Under the pieces are notes generated by a model that saw nothing but the letters and a program-made list of their open reading frames with translations, had not been told where the DNA came from and ran no database searches. A stretch of 64,000 nucleotides of DNA. Source: Cucumis sativus (Eukaryota; Streptophyta; Magnoliopsida; Cucurbitales; Cucurbitaceae). Position 1 is the first letter of the stretch, and the number at the start of each line of letters is the position of its first letter. The stretch covers positions 24,446,272 to 24,510,271 of the forward strand of contig NC_026659.2 of assembly GCF_000004075.3 (NCBI RefSeq), given 5' to 3'. The translations under genes and the position numbers were made by a program. Shown piece by piece: positions 1 to 13,425 of the stretch.

Positions 1-1750
1 ATTACAAAATGTTCTATCATTTACCAAACTATTGATGAAATTATAAATAATTGAATTTGTGACCAATTAAAAGCTGATATGTGTTCCAAATTGAGATTGA
101 AGATATAGATTGATGAATCTGAATAATGTTATGTGTTTTTATTGTGATTATTGGATGGAATGAAATTATTTTAACCCTAAAGTTCATTAGAACTTGAAAA
201 GTAGGCTTAATTTGTCCCAAATGTCAAATAAAATGCAAATCCAATTAGTAGTGTCTAAAGGCAAGGTCAATGAATCAAATTAAGCTTAAACGTACAAAGT
301 GCCTAAATATTTCAGATTCAAATAGTCTAAAGGAAATTCCTCTAACATTTTAGAAAACCTTTTAACTCATAATGCTAAATCATGCGTGAAGTTTAAAACT
401 CCTTGAAAAAGACATTCTTCTAAGATCCCAACTTCAAGAACATCCACAAGCGCTATTACCATATATTGAACAAATACATTCCGTGTGTAGAGATTAAAAT
501 CATTCACATCAAATCTACGAAACATGCTACTCTAAAAATCTCATGCGAACAGTATCTAATTCATCTATAAATCTAAATATGCATATAATGTCTTGTCTCG
601 TGAAAACAGTTTAACATATAAAAAAATTAAAAAAATCAAAATTGAGGAAAAATTTTAAAATTTTGAAAATGTGAAAGTTCAAGCATAAAATAGATTTCAA
701 TGTAATTTATTAAAAAAATTACTACTCAACACTTTTTAGTATTTCTTAAATAAATTTTAAAAACTAAAAAAAGAAAAGAAGAAAAACCAATGAATATATT
801 TGATAGGAAAGTGATATTTTTGGTCATTGCCCCATTCCCATTGAAGAAATGGTTTGTTTGTAAGAATTCTACATGTTTTTAGTTTTCTATTTTTTGAAAA
901 TTATGTTTCAGTATAATTTCAAAAACAAAATCTTCAAAGTTTTCTAAAACAACTTTTTCTTTTTCTTTTTTTTCTTTTAGTTTCAAAATTTTGACTTTGT
1001 TTTCCAAATCATGTTTAAAAGTACTAAACCAAGAAAATCAATGTACTGTATTGTTGTTGACAGTAAATTAAAACATCAAAGTATGTTAGGCATAACATTA
1101 GGTATAGAAAAATCAATGCCATCAATTTAGAGTACCATTCTTCTCTCTTTTTGGTTGAGAAATTGAATGGATTATGCCTCCATCTTCAGAAATAAAAGCA
1201 AACAATTTCAACACCAAATATAGATAGCAATTGAGCCATCTAATAGCTCCAACACATTTAATTGAGCCAAATCAGTTAAAGTTTTGCTGTCTCAAAGAGC
1301 AAAAATGTTGAACATTTGAAATAAAGAGAAGAAAGAAAAGTGAATGAGGAACTATGAGATATCTCACTAATTGTGCAGATAAACAGTTCTAAGCATGTAG
1401 AATATCTCTGTACAATTTTTGAAGAAAACGATCTACAAGTTACATCATATTTTAAGTGGAAAGAATCTGAGAATCAAAGTATAAGCTGATTCATAGTGGC
1501 ACCTGAACTAAGATGTGGCTAAAACAGTTGCCAGGCTATTTACATAAAAATGCATATTTGTTAACTAAAATTGCAAAAGATTGCTCACAATTTTGATTTC
1601 CTAAGCAAACGTATAAATTATGCAATTACCTAAGTCGTAGTATCAATCATCGTTTGTTCTTTCGTACCTGGTTTTCAAAGACTTTTTTGAGCATAGGAAG
1701 GCTTTATGGACCAAATGGGAAAACAAATTGCCAAAGAATCAAAGAATCTT
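1..1750. other. AT-rich intergenic DNA and 3' flank of the 5-phosphatase gene
   Basis: No coding region is supported here. The sequence is AT-rich with short homopolymer runs and no long or family-like reading frame on either strand. The last few dozen bases next to the stop codon at 1751 are probably 3' UTR of the minus-strand gene. I see no repeat boundaries or RNA genes. Confidence 0.6.
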
Positions 1751-4700
1751 TTATGTTTTTTTAGTACTGTTGGATTTAGAGTCGGCACGAACTGTCTTGT
1801 TTGAGAAGCAATGGCGCACACGGACTTGGTGACTGAATGATCGAGTTGAGCAACTTCCTTCTACAATGACAGTTAACATAACTTCCTTGTCTCGTGTGTC
1901 TTCGGACCACCAGTTTTGTGGGATGCCATCAACAAACTCTTCCAGCGTGTGGGATTCTTCGTGGTGTACCGATATCTCGATAGATTGCTCAGGTTTAATT
2001 ATTCCAGCAGCTGGTGTTACCTGCAATTAGAAATAACATAAGTGTAAGCCTCCTGAAATTACCAATCCAACCATATCTGTAGTTGGTATCATGAATACTC
2101 AGCTATGTGGGGTTTAAGCCTCCTAAAACTATGCAATATTCAGCTGGAAGTCAGATAAAGAAATGATGTGTTTATCAGACATGATTATAAAATCCTTCAC
2201 AAAATTCAGCGAGTTTTTCTTTGATCCTCTTGATGAGAGAAGATTCTAACAAGGGAAGATCAGTCCGAAATCAAATTTCTACCTCAAGTCGTTATTCTTT
2301 CTCTAAACAGATATGGTACCCAGGTCACTAATGATTTGCAAGCATTTACATTGAACCTGAATGAAATAAGACAATACCTCAAGCCACCGAGGAAATCCAA
2401 AGGCCCCTCTAGGATGATAATCGCGCACTTCACCTTCATCCTTGATAGAGGATTGACCTTCAGAGATTATTCTAAAAGTAGCCTCATCTTTCAGGCATTT
2501 ATTGGTAATGTACAAAAGAGATGACTCCTGGTTTTGAAGAATTATAGTGTTGGTGCTGACAGTGGTTTCCGGAATGTATAATAATTCTTCAAAAATAGAT
2601 TTCACTTTCTCATTAGATTTAATAATGTCCCCAAACTCTTTTCTCCTCACTGACCTATCAGCATGGGAAATCTGAAGGTTGAATTTACATCGGACAGGTT
2701 TGTGATCACTGTCAGTCACTTCCATGCAGGCCTCATACCTGCGAGTTCATCAAAATCTCAGAACCAAAAAGGAAAATTATAGGAAACAACAGAAAACTGC
2801 TCAAAAAGCACACTCACAATAAAACAGATGATACTACAGGGCAATCTAAACTACTTTCAGACACTGGAGCGGACCGATTGTCACGATATATTACTCTGTC
2901 ACACCAAGCAGGAATACGTTTCTTCTCGCCAGCATCATATCCTGGATCAGGTATATAAAGAATGTTAACAAGTATATATACCACAGAACACGATGAACCT
3001 CTTGAGGGAATTATAAATCAGATGATAAATATGAATGATAAGACTGGCTAAATTTGTTCAAACCATGGAGACTTTCCTGATCCAATAGTGATAGTTGGAA
3101 AGGTCTATTTCTTTTCTAAGTCATATACCTGCTAAACCGGGTCGATGCCTTTCAAACTTGTATGTAGGAGGGAATCTAATGAGTGCCTCACGCATGCCTT
3201 GAAAAACTTTCCCATTTTTCATTTCAGCTCTAAGCTGATCCTTTTCTCTAAGCCAGTCAAAGCATCTCTGGGAAACAAAGTCTCGTGCTTCATCGTACGA
3301 TATGCCAAAGAGCCGGTAATTGAAATCACCCAGAAACACAACCATATCTGCATCAGATAACTCAGGTTTTGGTTCTTCAGGATTGACGGCAGCAACCTAA
3401 ATACCACAAAGAGATAAGCATGGTGGATGGTAAAAGGGGAAGCGGGTAAAAAATGCTGCTGTATTATTCATTGAGACATACATTTGTAGCCCGAAGCGTA
3501 TGAACAGAAGTTGAGACACCAGCTGCAACAGAGAGGGCCAAGGGCAAGCCAGAAGAGTAAAGCAGCCAAAATAAATATGTGGAGAAGGCAAGAGAGCAAG
3601 ACAAAAACAGGTATGGCACCATACCAGCTGCATTATTTAGAAGGTTAGATGAGCGATTGAAGACCATGTTTCGGTAGATGTGGTCAAAATCTGCATTACG
3701 ACGGTTTACTGCTTCCAAGTGTGCAGCCAAGTGACAGTTCACAAAGCATATTATCCTATCATAGACTCTGATTCTCAAACCCACACCTCCCTGTTGGATC
3801 AGTTTTAGCCATGTCATATTTGGAAATCAGTGAGGACGTGAGACTAAAAAAAGTCATTCAATAATTTAAATAATTCCTTTAACCGAAGCATTGCCATCTT
3901 AAGGCAAAATGGAATGTCAAGAAATAAAACGATACACCTAAAATATTCCATTACTTCACCATTGTCATAGGACATCTCAAACAACACTCTCTAACAATAA
4001 TCCTGATGTTTAAAGTTATTAACACATGTCAACTTGATACATTTTCAAGGCTAATTAATTATACTTATTTCGAAGTCAAAGCATTCCACAAACATTCAGT
4101 TTCACGGAACCTTCAAAGATGTCTCACGGTCAGATTTGATAGTTTTACAGCCACTTCAGGGTCACAAAAAACAGATTATTCAAGATATTATGATTTAATA
4201 ATTTTTATACATGAAAACTAAGAAACGTCTGAAATAAACAAACCTTATTACCGATTGCACGACCAAAACCACAAGGAACTGCCCCAGCATCAACATCTCC
4301 AACATGTGTTCTAAGATTTTTCTTCACCCTGACATAAAATACCAGCAATTAGAAATGATCTGTACAAGTATGATGGAGTTAACAGAAAATTCTACTAAAC
4401 AGTATGGTAGAACAGACAACTTATGCTAGTTGTAATAAAAGAATAATTACATCTAATGTTCAAATTACAGTGCTAACCAAAGAGAAATAAGCAAGCCAGC
4501 CAGTTGTCTGGAACCCATGCGTTCAAAAGTTGTCCCTTCATCCAAAGCTTTTCCAATGGTATCGATCCACCATTGTCCTACTGCACTGCCTTCAAGTCCT
4601 ACCTGCAGTTGACGTAATATTGTTAGGCAATAACCTTCTTTTCTTTTTCTTTTTCTTACAAAGGCGGCAAAATTTGAAGGGATGGAAATGTATGCATATG

Positions 4701-7700
4701 CAACTCAGTAATCTAGTGTGTGCTTTTGCATGTTGAATTCCTCAACAGATGCAGGTGAGAAATAAACATAGCTACAAACGGTACAGATTGTTCACAGCTA
4801 AAAAACATAGAGAAAGTTGAGAGCAATACATACAAGTCATTAGACTCATAAACAATTAAATTTCTTGGCTAACTATTGCATCATCACAAGCTATACCCAA
4901 AAATATCTCGAAGATAACAAGCTTTAAGGATCAAACAAATTGAGTTCATGAGTTAGTAAGTAGAAACTCAGTTCTAATTTCTTCCTTTTAGTGAAATTTC
5001 TGGTAATGATCCACCTAAATCCTGATCTTAAAAACATTGATGGTGAGAGACAGCTTAACAATAATCAGAAACCAACACACCATCAAAGAGTGCAGATGAT
5101 CTTACAGTTTCTTTTGCAGCAGACATGGCAAGAAAACCTGCACCCATCTCTACTTCCTGCAATCCAACAACAACAATGCCGACATCCGAGACAGCAGAAC
5201 CCAACCATGCCATCAAGGCTTCATGAGAGGCTCTTCCTTGTCCCACATTCCATGTGCCAACCAGCATTTTGACATTTTGTTTTCTTGTGTACAACACCTC
5301 TCTAGCGGCCAGTTCTGTCCGTACTATGTTATCAATAGGTCCTGGAGAAGTCATGTTCCAGCCACGAATTCCACCATGGTTAGCCAAGCTATAAACATAT
5401 CCTCCGCCCACTGCCATTTTTAGCACAGGACTACTATGAGCAACCCATCCTGCAACTAAGTTCCCCTCAAGATCCACTATCTGGATAACCCCACTCACAT
5501 AACCCACATACATCCGTGTCCCAAAAGCACAGAAGCACTGAACAGCATAAGGGTGGTGGTTAAAATCTTGCAACCGATTCCCATTTCCATCCCACTGCAC
5601 TAACATGCCATTTGTACATCCACTCCAAATCATGCCATCCGTGGCCAGCATTATTGTCTCTACTCTCTTGATATCTTCTGTAAATGCCCCTGCTCCCTTT
5701 GCAACCCGACGAACAGCATCTGCAGCTCCCATTATGGCATTGCGTGATCTCTGGAGAAAGCCCTGTGGTTTTTCTTTTTTGGAAGTGGAAACAAATTTTA
5801 CTTTCATCTCATCTTCCACTGCTTGATCTTGAGGGGGTGTTAGCACATCAACTCGAGTCTCAGTCTGACCATCTACATTAAAAACTTTAACAAGCTCCCT
5901 TGTTTGAGCATCCCTGTAGCATAAAAATTTCGAATGAAGTTCATTTCTTTCACCTCCCTGGCTCTCACACATAAAAGAAATGTGATAAAAGGTCGGTTTT
6001 GGTTCAGGATGCTTGGTTCACTTCTAATCTGCTAATTACTGAGAGTCATGATTCAGAGCTATGAAGACTTATTTTGCAGCAATTAGGAAACAATAAAAAA
6101 ATTGCACTTCCCTAATAGGAGAAAGAAAGCCATTGGACAAATACTTAGTATGTTCATCACTCTCTCTCTTTCTCTTTTTTTAGTGGTGGTGGCGGTGGGG
6201 TAAAGTGAGTTTTAAGAGTTACTTTCAATTTTCTCACCTTTTAATATTTTTAATGTATTCCATTTAGACTCGCTAAAATATACTAAAATATTCAGTAATA
6301 CCCTCGCAGTTATGTGCAAATGGAATTTAAACCTCTGATATTTGAATGGAGGACATAATGTCCTACCAATTGAGGTATCGATAGGTTGGCAATTTAGAGG
6401 GTTAGTTGAGGTGGGCTATATTGAAAAATGATGAAACATATCATTCACCTTGCAATACTCATCTGAATATAAAGGCCAAATTGATCACATTAAAGTCAAC
6501 AGTATGAACACCATACTAATACAAGAGTAAAAATTGCATTTCCCCCTAACCTCTATTGGTTATTTAAGATTATATTCACAAAATTTCTAGATTTGATATA
6601 ACCATTGAACTGTACAGAACAATCTGAAGTGAGTACCTACCACAATGAGAATGAAAGGGCCCCAGCACACCAAACTTTGGCTTTAACATTATCAGATAAC
6701 AAGCACTTTACGTCTTGAGAAGATATGCTACAGACACCATTAACTGTTACTTGGCCCCTTAGGTCAATATATGACCTCTCTACAAGTAAAGCAGCCATAT
6801 GCCTTTCCCCGGACGAAAGGCAAAGAGACTTTTCAATTGCTTCCCATGGCCAGACCTTAATAATACCACCCTCAGCTCCTGACCACAGATCACCTGCAAA
6901 AACAAAGTGAATACAGTAAGCCAAAATCAGTAGGGGCGACATTGCTTGTCACTTGTATACCTTTTAATCACATTGTTCGGTTCATATTCAAAAGTATTTA
7001 AATGAAAAAAAAAATGGTAGCATTATAAATCTAATATCTTCAAACCCAGTCTTCTCCACAGTAAAAGTCATATTGAAGAAATCCCAGATGGGGGTGAGCC
7101 CATTTGATTTTTCCTAATCCTGAATTCATACCATCCCTAAATTGCTTGGTTTTCTTTACCATGGAATTTCTAGGACAAAGAAAACCATACCTAACGAAGA
7201 AAAGAAATGGACAGTAATTTTTTCGGTGGAGAGTTCCAAAACATGTAGAGTCAACAGTGGACTGCTAAATAGTTAGTTTAGTTAAGACTTAGAACCCTTT
7301 CCTTTATCAATTCTAACATGCTTCTTTTGACTTTTCTTGGGAAAAAGACAGCATACCGTAAGAAGTCAGGGTCATAGCAAGAACAGGACCACGGTGGGCT
7401 TGCCATGAAAGCCCCTCCTTGAAAGGCATTTCCTCAAAGCAATGATCCATCTTCCATGATCTAATCTTCCCATCCTTATGCCCACTCCACATCAATCTAT
7501 TCCCATTGTCTACAATCAAACACATGGTGGGAGAGGTGTTTGTGGATTCATAAAATGGAGCAGCATCCTCATCGCCCCTTCTCACCCTTCCTCCCAGTCC
7601 ACTACCAGCTTCATAAGCATTCTCAAAATTCCAGAACCGAACCCCACATTCCTGCCCTGCCCATAACTGCGTCTCTGTACAAACAATGTTCCTCAAGAAT

Positions 7701-8152
7701 TTCCCTATCTGTGTTTCCCTCAATGGATGCGGCCTCAGCTCCAGGCACGTCGGCCGACCAGGATGAACCGAGGCACGAATCGGAACCTTAAAAAACCCAG
7801 TAGAGCCACCACTGCCGACGAACTCCGCCAATGCCTGAGATTGGCGTGAATCATCAATGCCGCCACCGCCGTCCATACAGAGATTCTGGTCCAATCTCTG
7901 CGAGAGAAATTCCTCCCCACCAATGGCGGAAGTGGTCGAATAGGGAAGAAAATCATCATCAGAAGAATCACAATACCCCTCCTTAACTTTAGGAATCTGA
8001 TCTTCATCCAAGCTATGCTTACGAATCTGAAAACGCTTCTGATCGGAACCAGCTCGAAGCTGTTGGCTGTAAGAATGGGATTTCCGAGGAGGAGGGACAG
8101 TGCTCAACCCCGCCAAGGCTTCCCGTTCATCGTCTTCAATGCGATCATCCAT
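1751..8152 (-). CDS. Type II inositol polyphosphate 5-phosphatase with N-terminal WD40 domain (5PTase12/13/14 subgroup)
   Basis: Removes the 5-phosphate from inositol phosphates and phosphoinositides, in the cytosol or at membranes. Eleven exons: 8152-7357, 6893-6641, 5913-5106, 4602-4478, 4328-4244, 3790-3625, 3522-3482 (a 41-bp micro-exon), 3396-3129, 2941-2818, 2738-2378, 2020-1751. All introns are GT-AG and the joined frame gives 1098 residues. The N-terminal half has WD-like repeats ([40 protein letters not shown]). The catalytic half shows GTWNVGQ (569-575), LQEVE with the expected catalytic Glu (603), VNCHLAAH (from 706), GDFNYRL (781-787), PAWCDRV (858-864) and SDHKPV (899-904), so it should be active. 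Length fits the Arabidopsis WD40 5PTases, though the C-terminal tail looks shorter. I cannot choose between 12, 13 and 14; the related FRA3 looks less similar. The start is the ATG opening MDDRIEDDE. Confidence 0.93.
6322..6376 (-). repeat. tRNA-like (SINE-like) fragment in intron 2 of the 5-phosphatase
   Basis: Read on the minus strand, an A-box-like stretch (CCTCAATTGGTAG, complement of 6363-6375) is followed about 30 bases later by a B-box-like stretch (GAGGTTTAAATTCC, complement of 6322-6335). This is the arrangement of an internal pol III promoter. It does not fold into a full tRNA by eye, so it is more likely a decayed SINE head than a tRNA gene. Confidence 0.4.
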
Positions 8153-8305
8153 GAAAGAGATGCAAAGGAAAGTGGATTAGAGGAGAAATGGGGAAATGGG
8201 TATGAAGGAAAATGGGAAGAATGAATGAAAGATTGTTTGTTTGATTGAGAATTGAGAATTGAGAATTGAGAAAATGGGAAAAGGGGGAAATGGGAGATGA
8301 TCCGA

Positions 8306-8341
8306 AAGAGAAGGAAGAGAGAGAGATATAGAGAGAGAGAT
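8306..8341. repeat. GA/CT-rich microsatellite upstream of the 5-phosphatase start
   Basis: An imperfect (GA)n tract about 155-190 bases upstream of the ATG. On the gene's strand it is CT-rich, as is common in plant 5' leaders and core promoters. Whether it lies inside the transcript cannot be told from sequence. Confidence 0.6.
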
Positions 8342-9602
8342 GAAGAAGAAATGTTGAAATACAACCATGGAAAATGGAAGAGAGAATTGAACGATTCTGC
8401 AGAAAATGAGACGTGAAGAGCGGGAAGGAAGGTGAAGGATTAACAGAATCCTTTGGACATTATTGCTTTGCTTTCACCAACACAACGGAACCAACTCCAT
8501 TCTTTCTCATTACCTTCATCCATCTTCATGTTCTTCCAACGTTACTTTTATTATATATCATTTTATCAAAATATTCATCATATAACATATAGATTTCATA
8601 TCAATTACTTAAGCTCCCTAAAATTGTTAGGTTTATTTTTATTTTGGTACATCAACTTTAAAGATTGATTTTCTCACAATAGCAAAAGCATATAGTATTT
8701 TCTTTTCAAAAATTCAAAATTTTATCCTATGTTTGTCTCTTCTAACAAATTATAATTTTTCTTAAAATTAATAAACCCTCCTTTTTTTTTTCTTAACATT
8801 TTCCAACAACTCTCTAATTCCAATTAATAATTCTAATTACATCACAATTCTTCAAACAACTTATTAATTTATGGTTGAAGACAACATTTTTTTCCAATTT
8901 TCCAATTTTGATTTTTTATTTTTGAGAGGATATTCGATTTAGCCAAATACAAAGTACAAGTCATTCATACGCAAATTATCGCGCAAAAATTGAAATTATT
9001 TATAAAATATAATAAAAAAATTAATGTTGATTTTTTTGTTATATTTTGTAAACAGTTTCAATATTTTACTATTTTTAAAATGACTTTTAAAAAAAAATAT
9101 AATAGTAACACTAATTTTTACATATATTTGAAACGTAGTCTTATCGATCTTCTTACAAAGTCGAGCCTCCATGAATGATTTTCTTTTCATTTTTAACTCT
9201 TTTTTAATCTCTTAAATTATGTTTGTATAATTGTATTGTTTTTTTTTATAAAAGAAAAATAGAAAAGGAATATATACTTTTATATTTTATTTCAGTTAAT
9301 GAAATTGGTGATTTGAATTGTTAGTATACTAATTAAAAACAAGAACTACCTTGCTATACTTACTATACTAAAATTATTTTGTTTAAAAGTAGATTACTAA
9401 ATATAATTAGTTGTTTTTTTTAACTTAGAATGTAACACCAACTATGTCTTAAACCCTAATTAATAGAAAGTTTATAGAAATAAACAAAATTTATGAAAAT
9501 GTATTAATCATCTTAATTAATAATAGATATAAAGGATATGCACCTAAACTAAAACAAATATGTTATATATATATATATGCCTTATGAAGACCATATCAAC
9601 TC
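8342..9602. other. AT-rich intergenic DNA
   Basis: No coding region is supported. It includes a short (TA)n tract near 9567-9579 and one copy of the recurrent TTTGTTATATTTTGTAAA motif near 9039. The promoter of the minus-strand 5-phosphatase must lie in its left part. Confidence 0.5.
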
Positions 9603-9605
9603 TAA

Positions 9606-11071
9606 TAGTACGTTTGGAGGAGGGAAAGAGTTATAGGTAAAAATGATTATGACAATCTTAGTTTTATGATAATATGTGTTTGGAAAAGAGTTATTATTGG
9701 TAACGTTACGATAATATATGTTTGGGGGAAGAACTATGAATATTAGTGTTATAATAGTATGGGTTTGAAAGAATGATTATAATAAATAGTGTTATGATAA
9801 TATTTTTTTGGAAAAGGATTATGAAAATTTATTATTATTATTTTTTAAAAAAACCGTATTATAAATCAAATACACAAATTTTTGTATATTTAATTTACCA
9901 AATTATCATATTTTTCGTAAAACAAGCTACATGTCCATTTTCAACTTTTTGTTATGCAAACTTTTTGTGCCAATAAATTGTTATTATTTTTAAAAATTCG
10001 TATTCTAACTCCAATAATACACAAAATATATATATTTAATTTACCAAATTATCTTAGTTTTTGTAAAACAATTTCAAGTGATTTATTTAGACCACGTCCA
10101 TTTTCAACTATTTTTATGTAAAATCGTTACGTGTCATTAAATTTTTATTTTTATTTTTTAAAAAATTCATATTATATTATTTTTAATTGATATTCTAAAT
10201 GTAATACACAAAATGCATATATTTAACTATTTATTTAAACCAAATATTAACATCATAATTTTATTCAAACGAAACGATATACAAAGAACAAAATAATTTC
10301 TAGGAAATGAGTTATAAACTAAAGTCAATTACATACAACACAATGTATGAGCGAAAAATTATTTTCTTTAATAAATTCATATTCTAACTCCAATACACAA
10401 ATTTCATATATTTAATTTATCAGATCACCATAGTTTTCATAAAACAATTTGTAGTAATTTCTTTAAATATGACGTCTATTTTCAACATTTGTTACGCATC
10501 TATTAAATTATTAATTTTTTAAAAAATTATATTCTAAATCCATTACACAAATTTTGTATATTTAATTTACCAAATCGTTGTAGTTTTCGTAAAACAATTT
10601 GTAGTAATTTCTTTAAATACGATATCCATTTTCAACATTTTTTACGTAATCGTTACGTGCGATTAAATTGTTAATTTTTTTAAATTCATATTCTAAATCC
10701 AATACACAAATTTCATAAATTTAATTTACTAAATCATCATAGTTTTTATAATGCAGAAGCAACCAGAAAATACAGGTCAAGTAATGTAATATAACCTAAT
10801 TCAAGAGTAAAAGAAGAAATTAAAATTTTAAATTAATGTGATTGTACCAAATTCATAACATAAAAACAAGTAGTTTTTCTAAAATAAAAATATTAAAATT
10901 AACAAAATTCCCAAAAATTATAAATGAACAAAAAAAAAATGATTAATTATACATTAGAAAGGATTAAGATGGATTGAATAAGATATAACGAAGAAATTAG
11001 GAGAATTGAGTAAGGAATAAAGAAGGACGGAGGAAATTAGGAAAGGGTCAACCCTTCCTCCAAACACACCC
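9606..11071. mobile_element. PIF/Harbinger-like non-autonomous DNA element, about 1.47 kb
   Basis: The ends form a terminal inverted repeat: TAGTACGTTTGGAGGAGGG at the left and, read inwards from the right, GGGTGTGTTTGGAGGAAGGG. The core TGGAGGA is shared exactly and the right end matches the Tourist/Harbinger-style GGGTGTGTTTGG. A TAA target duplication flanks both ends (9603-9605 and 11072-11074), within a longer identical octamer CTAATAGT (9602-9609 and 11071-11078). If the whole octamer were the duplication, a hAT origin would be the alternative. No transposase frame is visible, so it is non-autonomous or a deletion derivative. Confidence 0.6.
9853..10755. repeat. Internal tandem array of six units, 147-189 bp each
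   Basis: Six diverged copies share the order: TATTCTAA-type start, TACACAAA, a TATATTTAATTTACCAAAT-like stretch, a TAGTTTT(C/T)GTAAAACAA-like stretch, CCATTTTCAAC and CGTTACGTG. The TACACAAA anchors lie at 9871, 10018, 10205, 10394, 10544 and 10703. The array fills most of the inside of the Harbinger-like element. Confidence 0.75.
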
Positions 11072-13425
11072 TAATAGTCTCATTAAAAAAACTCAATATA
11101 CTACGTGACGAAAAGTTTTAAAAAATAACGAGCTAAAACGTAATAAATGATATGTTTAGATGAAAAAAAAACCATAACCTATTTTCATTCTAAATAATTT
11201 TGTTTAATAAAAAAAAATCTCTTACAAACGTACAATGTTTATATCAAACAATAAGAATAACTTTTAAAAGTGTAAACAAAAATTAACAAAAAAAGGAAGA
11301 AAGAAACACACATAGACCATCGTCTAATTATATCGTTGTTCAAATCATCTTAATATATATGTATATATTTTTATTTGTTTATAGGTTATTTAATCTATCT
11401 ACAATAGACTGTCATCTATATATACATATATCATGGTAGACACATGCAGTAGTCTTTATATTTTTGTACATTGTAGTCTATCACATATAGATTAGGATCA
11501 TATTTTGTTATATTTGAAAATATTTTCAAAATCTTTTGTTATTTAAACTCATTTTCCTAAGTATATATAGTCATATAATGCACAGAGTAATCTTCAATTA
11601 TATGATAGATAAATCTTCAATCAACAATACATGCACATAAGAGAGCTCTCTAAGACTGTCAACAAACGTTTAACTCAACTGATATCTATATATATACTAA
11701 TGATCAAGAGGTATATAGTTCAAATTCTTCATTTGTATTAAGACAACATTTAACATACTATCGAAAAATTATGCGGGTGTTGAAGATCCATTTTTCTTAT
11801 TTTTTATAAAATTTGTGTGTGCAACCTTTAAACTTTTTTCATTCTTTTTCTGTAATTGTTGTACTTTTTGCGCCAAAAGTTACAAAAAAAAAAATGAATT
11901 TTCTTGAACAAAAGAAGTTTATGAATTTAATTTTGGAGGTAAAGAAAAAGAAAGTCATGAAATAATATTGAAACTTTTCAATTTATCAAAGCAACAAGAG
12001 GAATAGCATTTACCAAAGTTAAATAATTGTCCAAAATACTTCTTTAAATTACTTTGGTCGTTTTTATTTTTATTTTTAATTTTTATTATCGTCTCTAAAT
12101 TTTAAATTTTGAATTTAAAATTTTCAAAATATTACGATTTTTATTTTTATTTAAATTTGATTTAATTTGATTTAAGTTGTAAGATTTACACTTTTACATT
12201 CAAAAATATTTTATGTTATTAATTTATCCAAAATAATTACAAATTGAGATTTTAAATTTCATTTTAACGACACTCAAAAATAGTAAAGTTCAATTTATTA
12301 TCCTTTCAATTTTCTAAAATTAATTAACAGAAATTAGCCTAGTAAAAAATTAAAGTTAAAAGGGTAAATAAATTTGAGTATCAAACTCCATATTAAAATT
12401 GAAACATTTCAAAACATATAGTTTTAAACTGAATTCAAACACAAAAATATAATGATCGAAAATATAGCATTTTAGGATTTAAAGAATAGCAAAATATCGA
12501 AACTATTTACAAAAATATATATATAGTAAAATTAATTGAACTCTATATAGTTCATTTGAATTTTTTCCATAAACTACCTACGGATTTGATTTAAATTTCG
12601 AACTTAATTTTTAAAAATTATTCACAAAAAAATCCATTATCGTCCGTATATATATACACTATTGATTATATAAAATGAACAATATTTTTTAAAATGACAT
12701 GTAATAGATGGTGCTAATCTCATGTATTTGCAAAAAAAAATTAAAATAAAGTTAGAATAATATAAGTTGAGGGTTTTAATTGAAAAAGTCGCAAATTTAA
12801 GTGGTGTAATATATTATAAAAAAATATATATTTATATCCTGAAATTTAAAGTTTGTAGTATTTAAATAATTGTATTAATTTAAATAGTAAAATCTAAAAT
12901 GATATCGATTTAAACTTCGATTTATAAATTTGATTAATTTAAACCATATAATTTTAAAAAATTAAAGTTTTAAATGATACATTTATTTATAATTTGAACT
13001 AATTATTGTTGATGGATGGAATTGATGTATTTACGTAATTATAGTTTTCTCTTTTTTAGAATAAGAGAAAATCGGAAGCGTCAAAATAAATGTGACCGAT
13101 AAAAATCGGACTTCTGAAAGGAAGGATTGATTTTCCGTTCCAGGTCATAAATTTGGGGTATTATAGTCTTTTCGATTAGTAATGTTGAGCTACTTCTACA
13201 AATTCTAGATTTCTGGGTTCGATTTCTAATTTCTTGATCGTAGAGCTATTTATGATAAAAACCCTAAATTTTCCTGGATCTGAGATTGCTTCGATAGATT
13301 TCTGTGTTCATTGCCAATTGATCGGAATGGTAATCGAATTCTGCTGAAGTTTTGGCAATTTTGTTGCTGTTGTTCCTTCATTTTTCATATTTTTTCATCC
13401 ATTTGAATGTCTCGAATCTGACGCC
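11072..13425. other. AT-rich intergenic DNA and NC2-alpha promoter/5' leader
   Basis: No gene is supported. It holds a SINE-like fragment (11670-11728) and copies of the recurrent ATTTTGCTATATTTTGTAAAT motif, near 11495 and, inverted, near 12485. GC content rises after about 13060, where the promoter and 5' UTR of the downstream gene probably begin. Confidence 0.5.
11670..11728 (+). repeat. tRNA-like (SINE-like) fragment
   Basis: TTAACTCAACTGATA (11670-11684) resembles a pol III A-box and AGTTCAAATTC (11717-11727) a B-box, with the spacing of a tRNA-derived SINE head. The intervening sequence is AT-rich and does not pair as a tRNA. It is one of five similar sites in the window. Confidence 0.35.

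Noticed and set aside
9845-10755. CRISPR-like regular repeats
   Set aside because: The units are 147-189 bp, diverged and AT-rich inside a plant transposon; there is no short direct-repeat/unique-spacer pattern and no cas-type gene.
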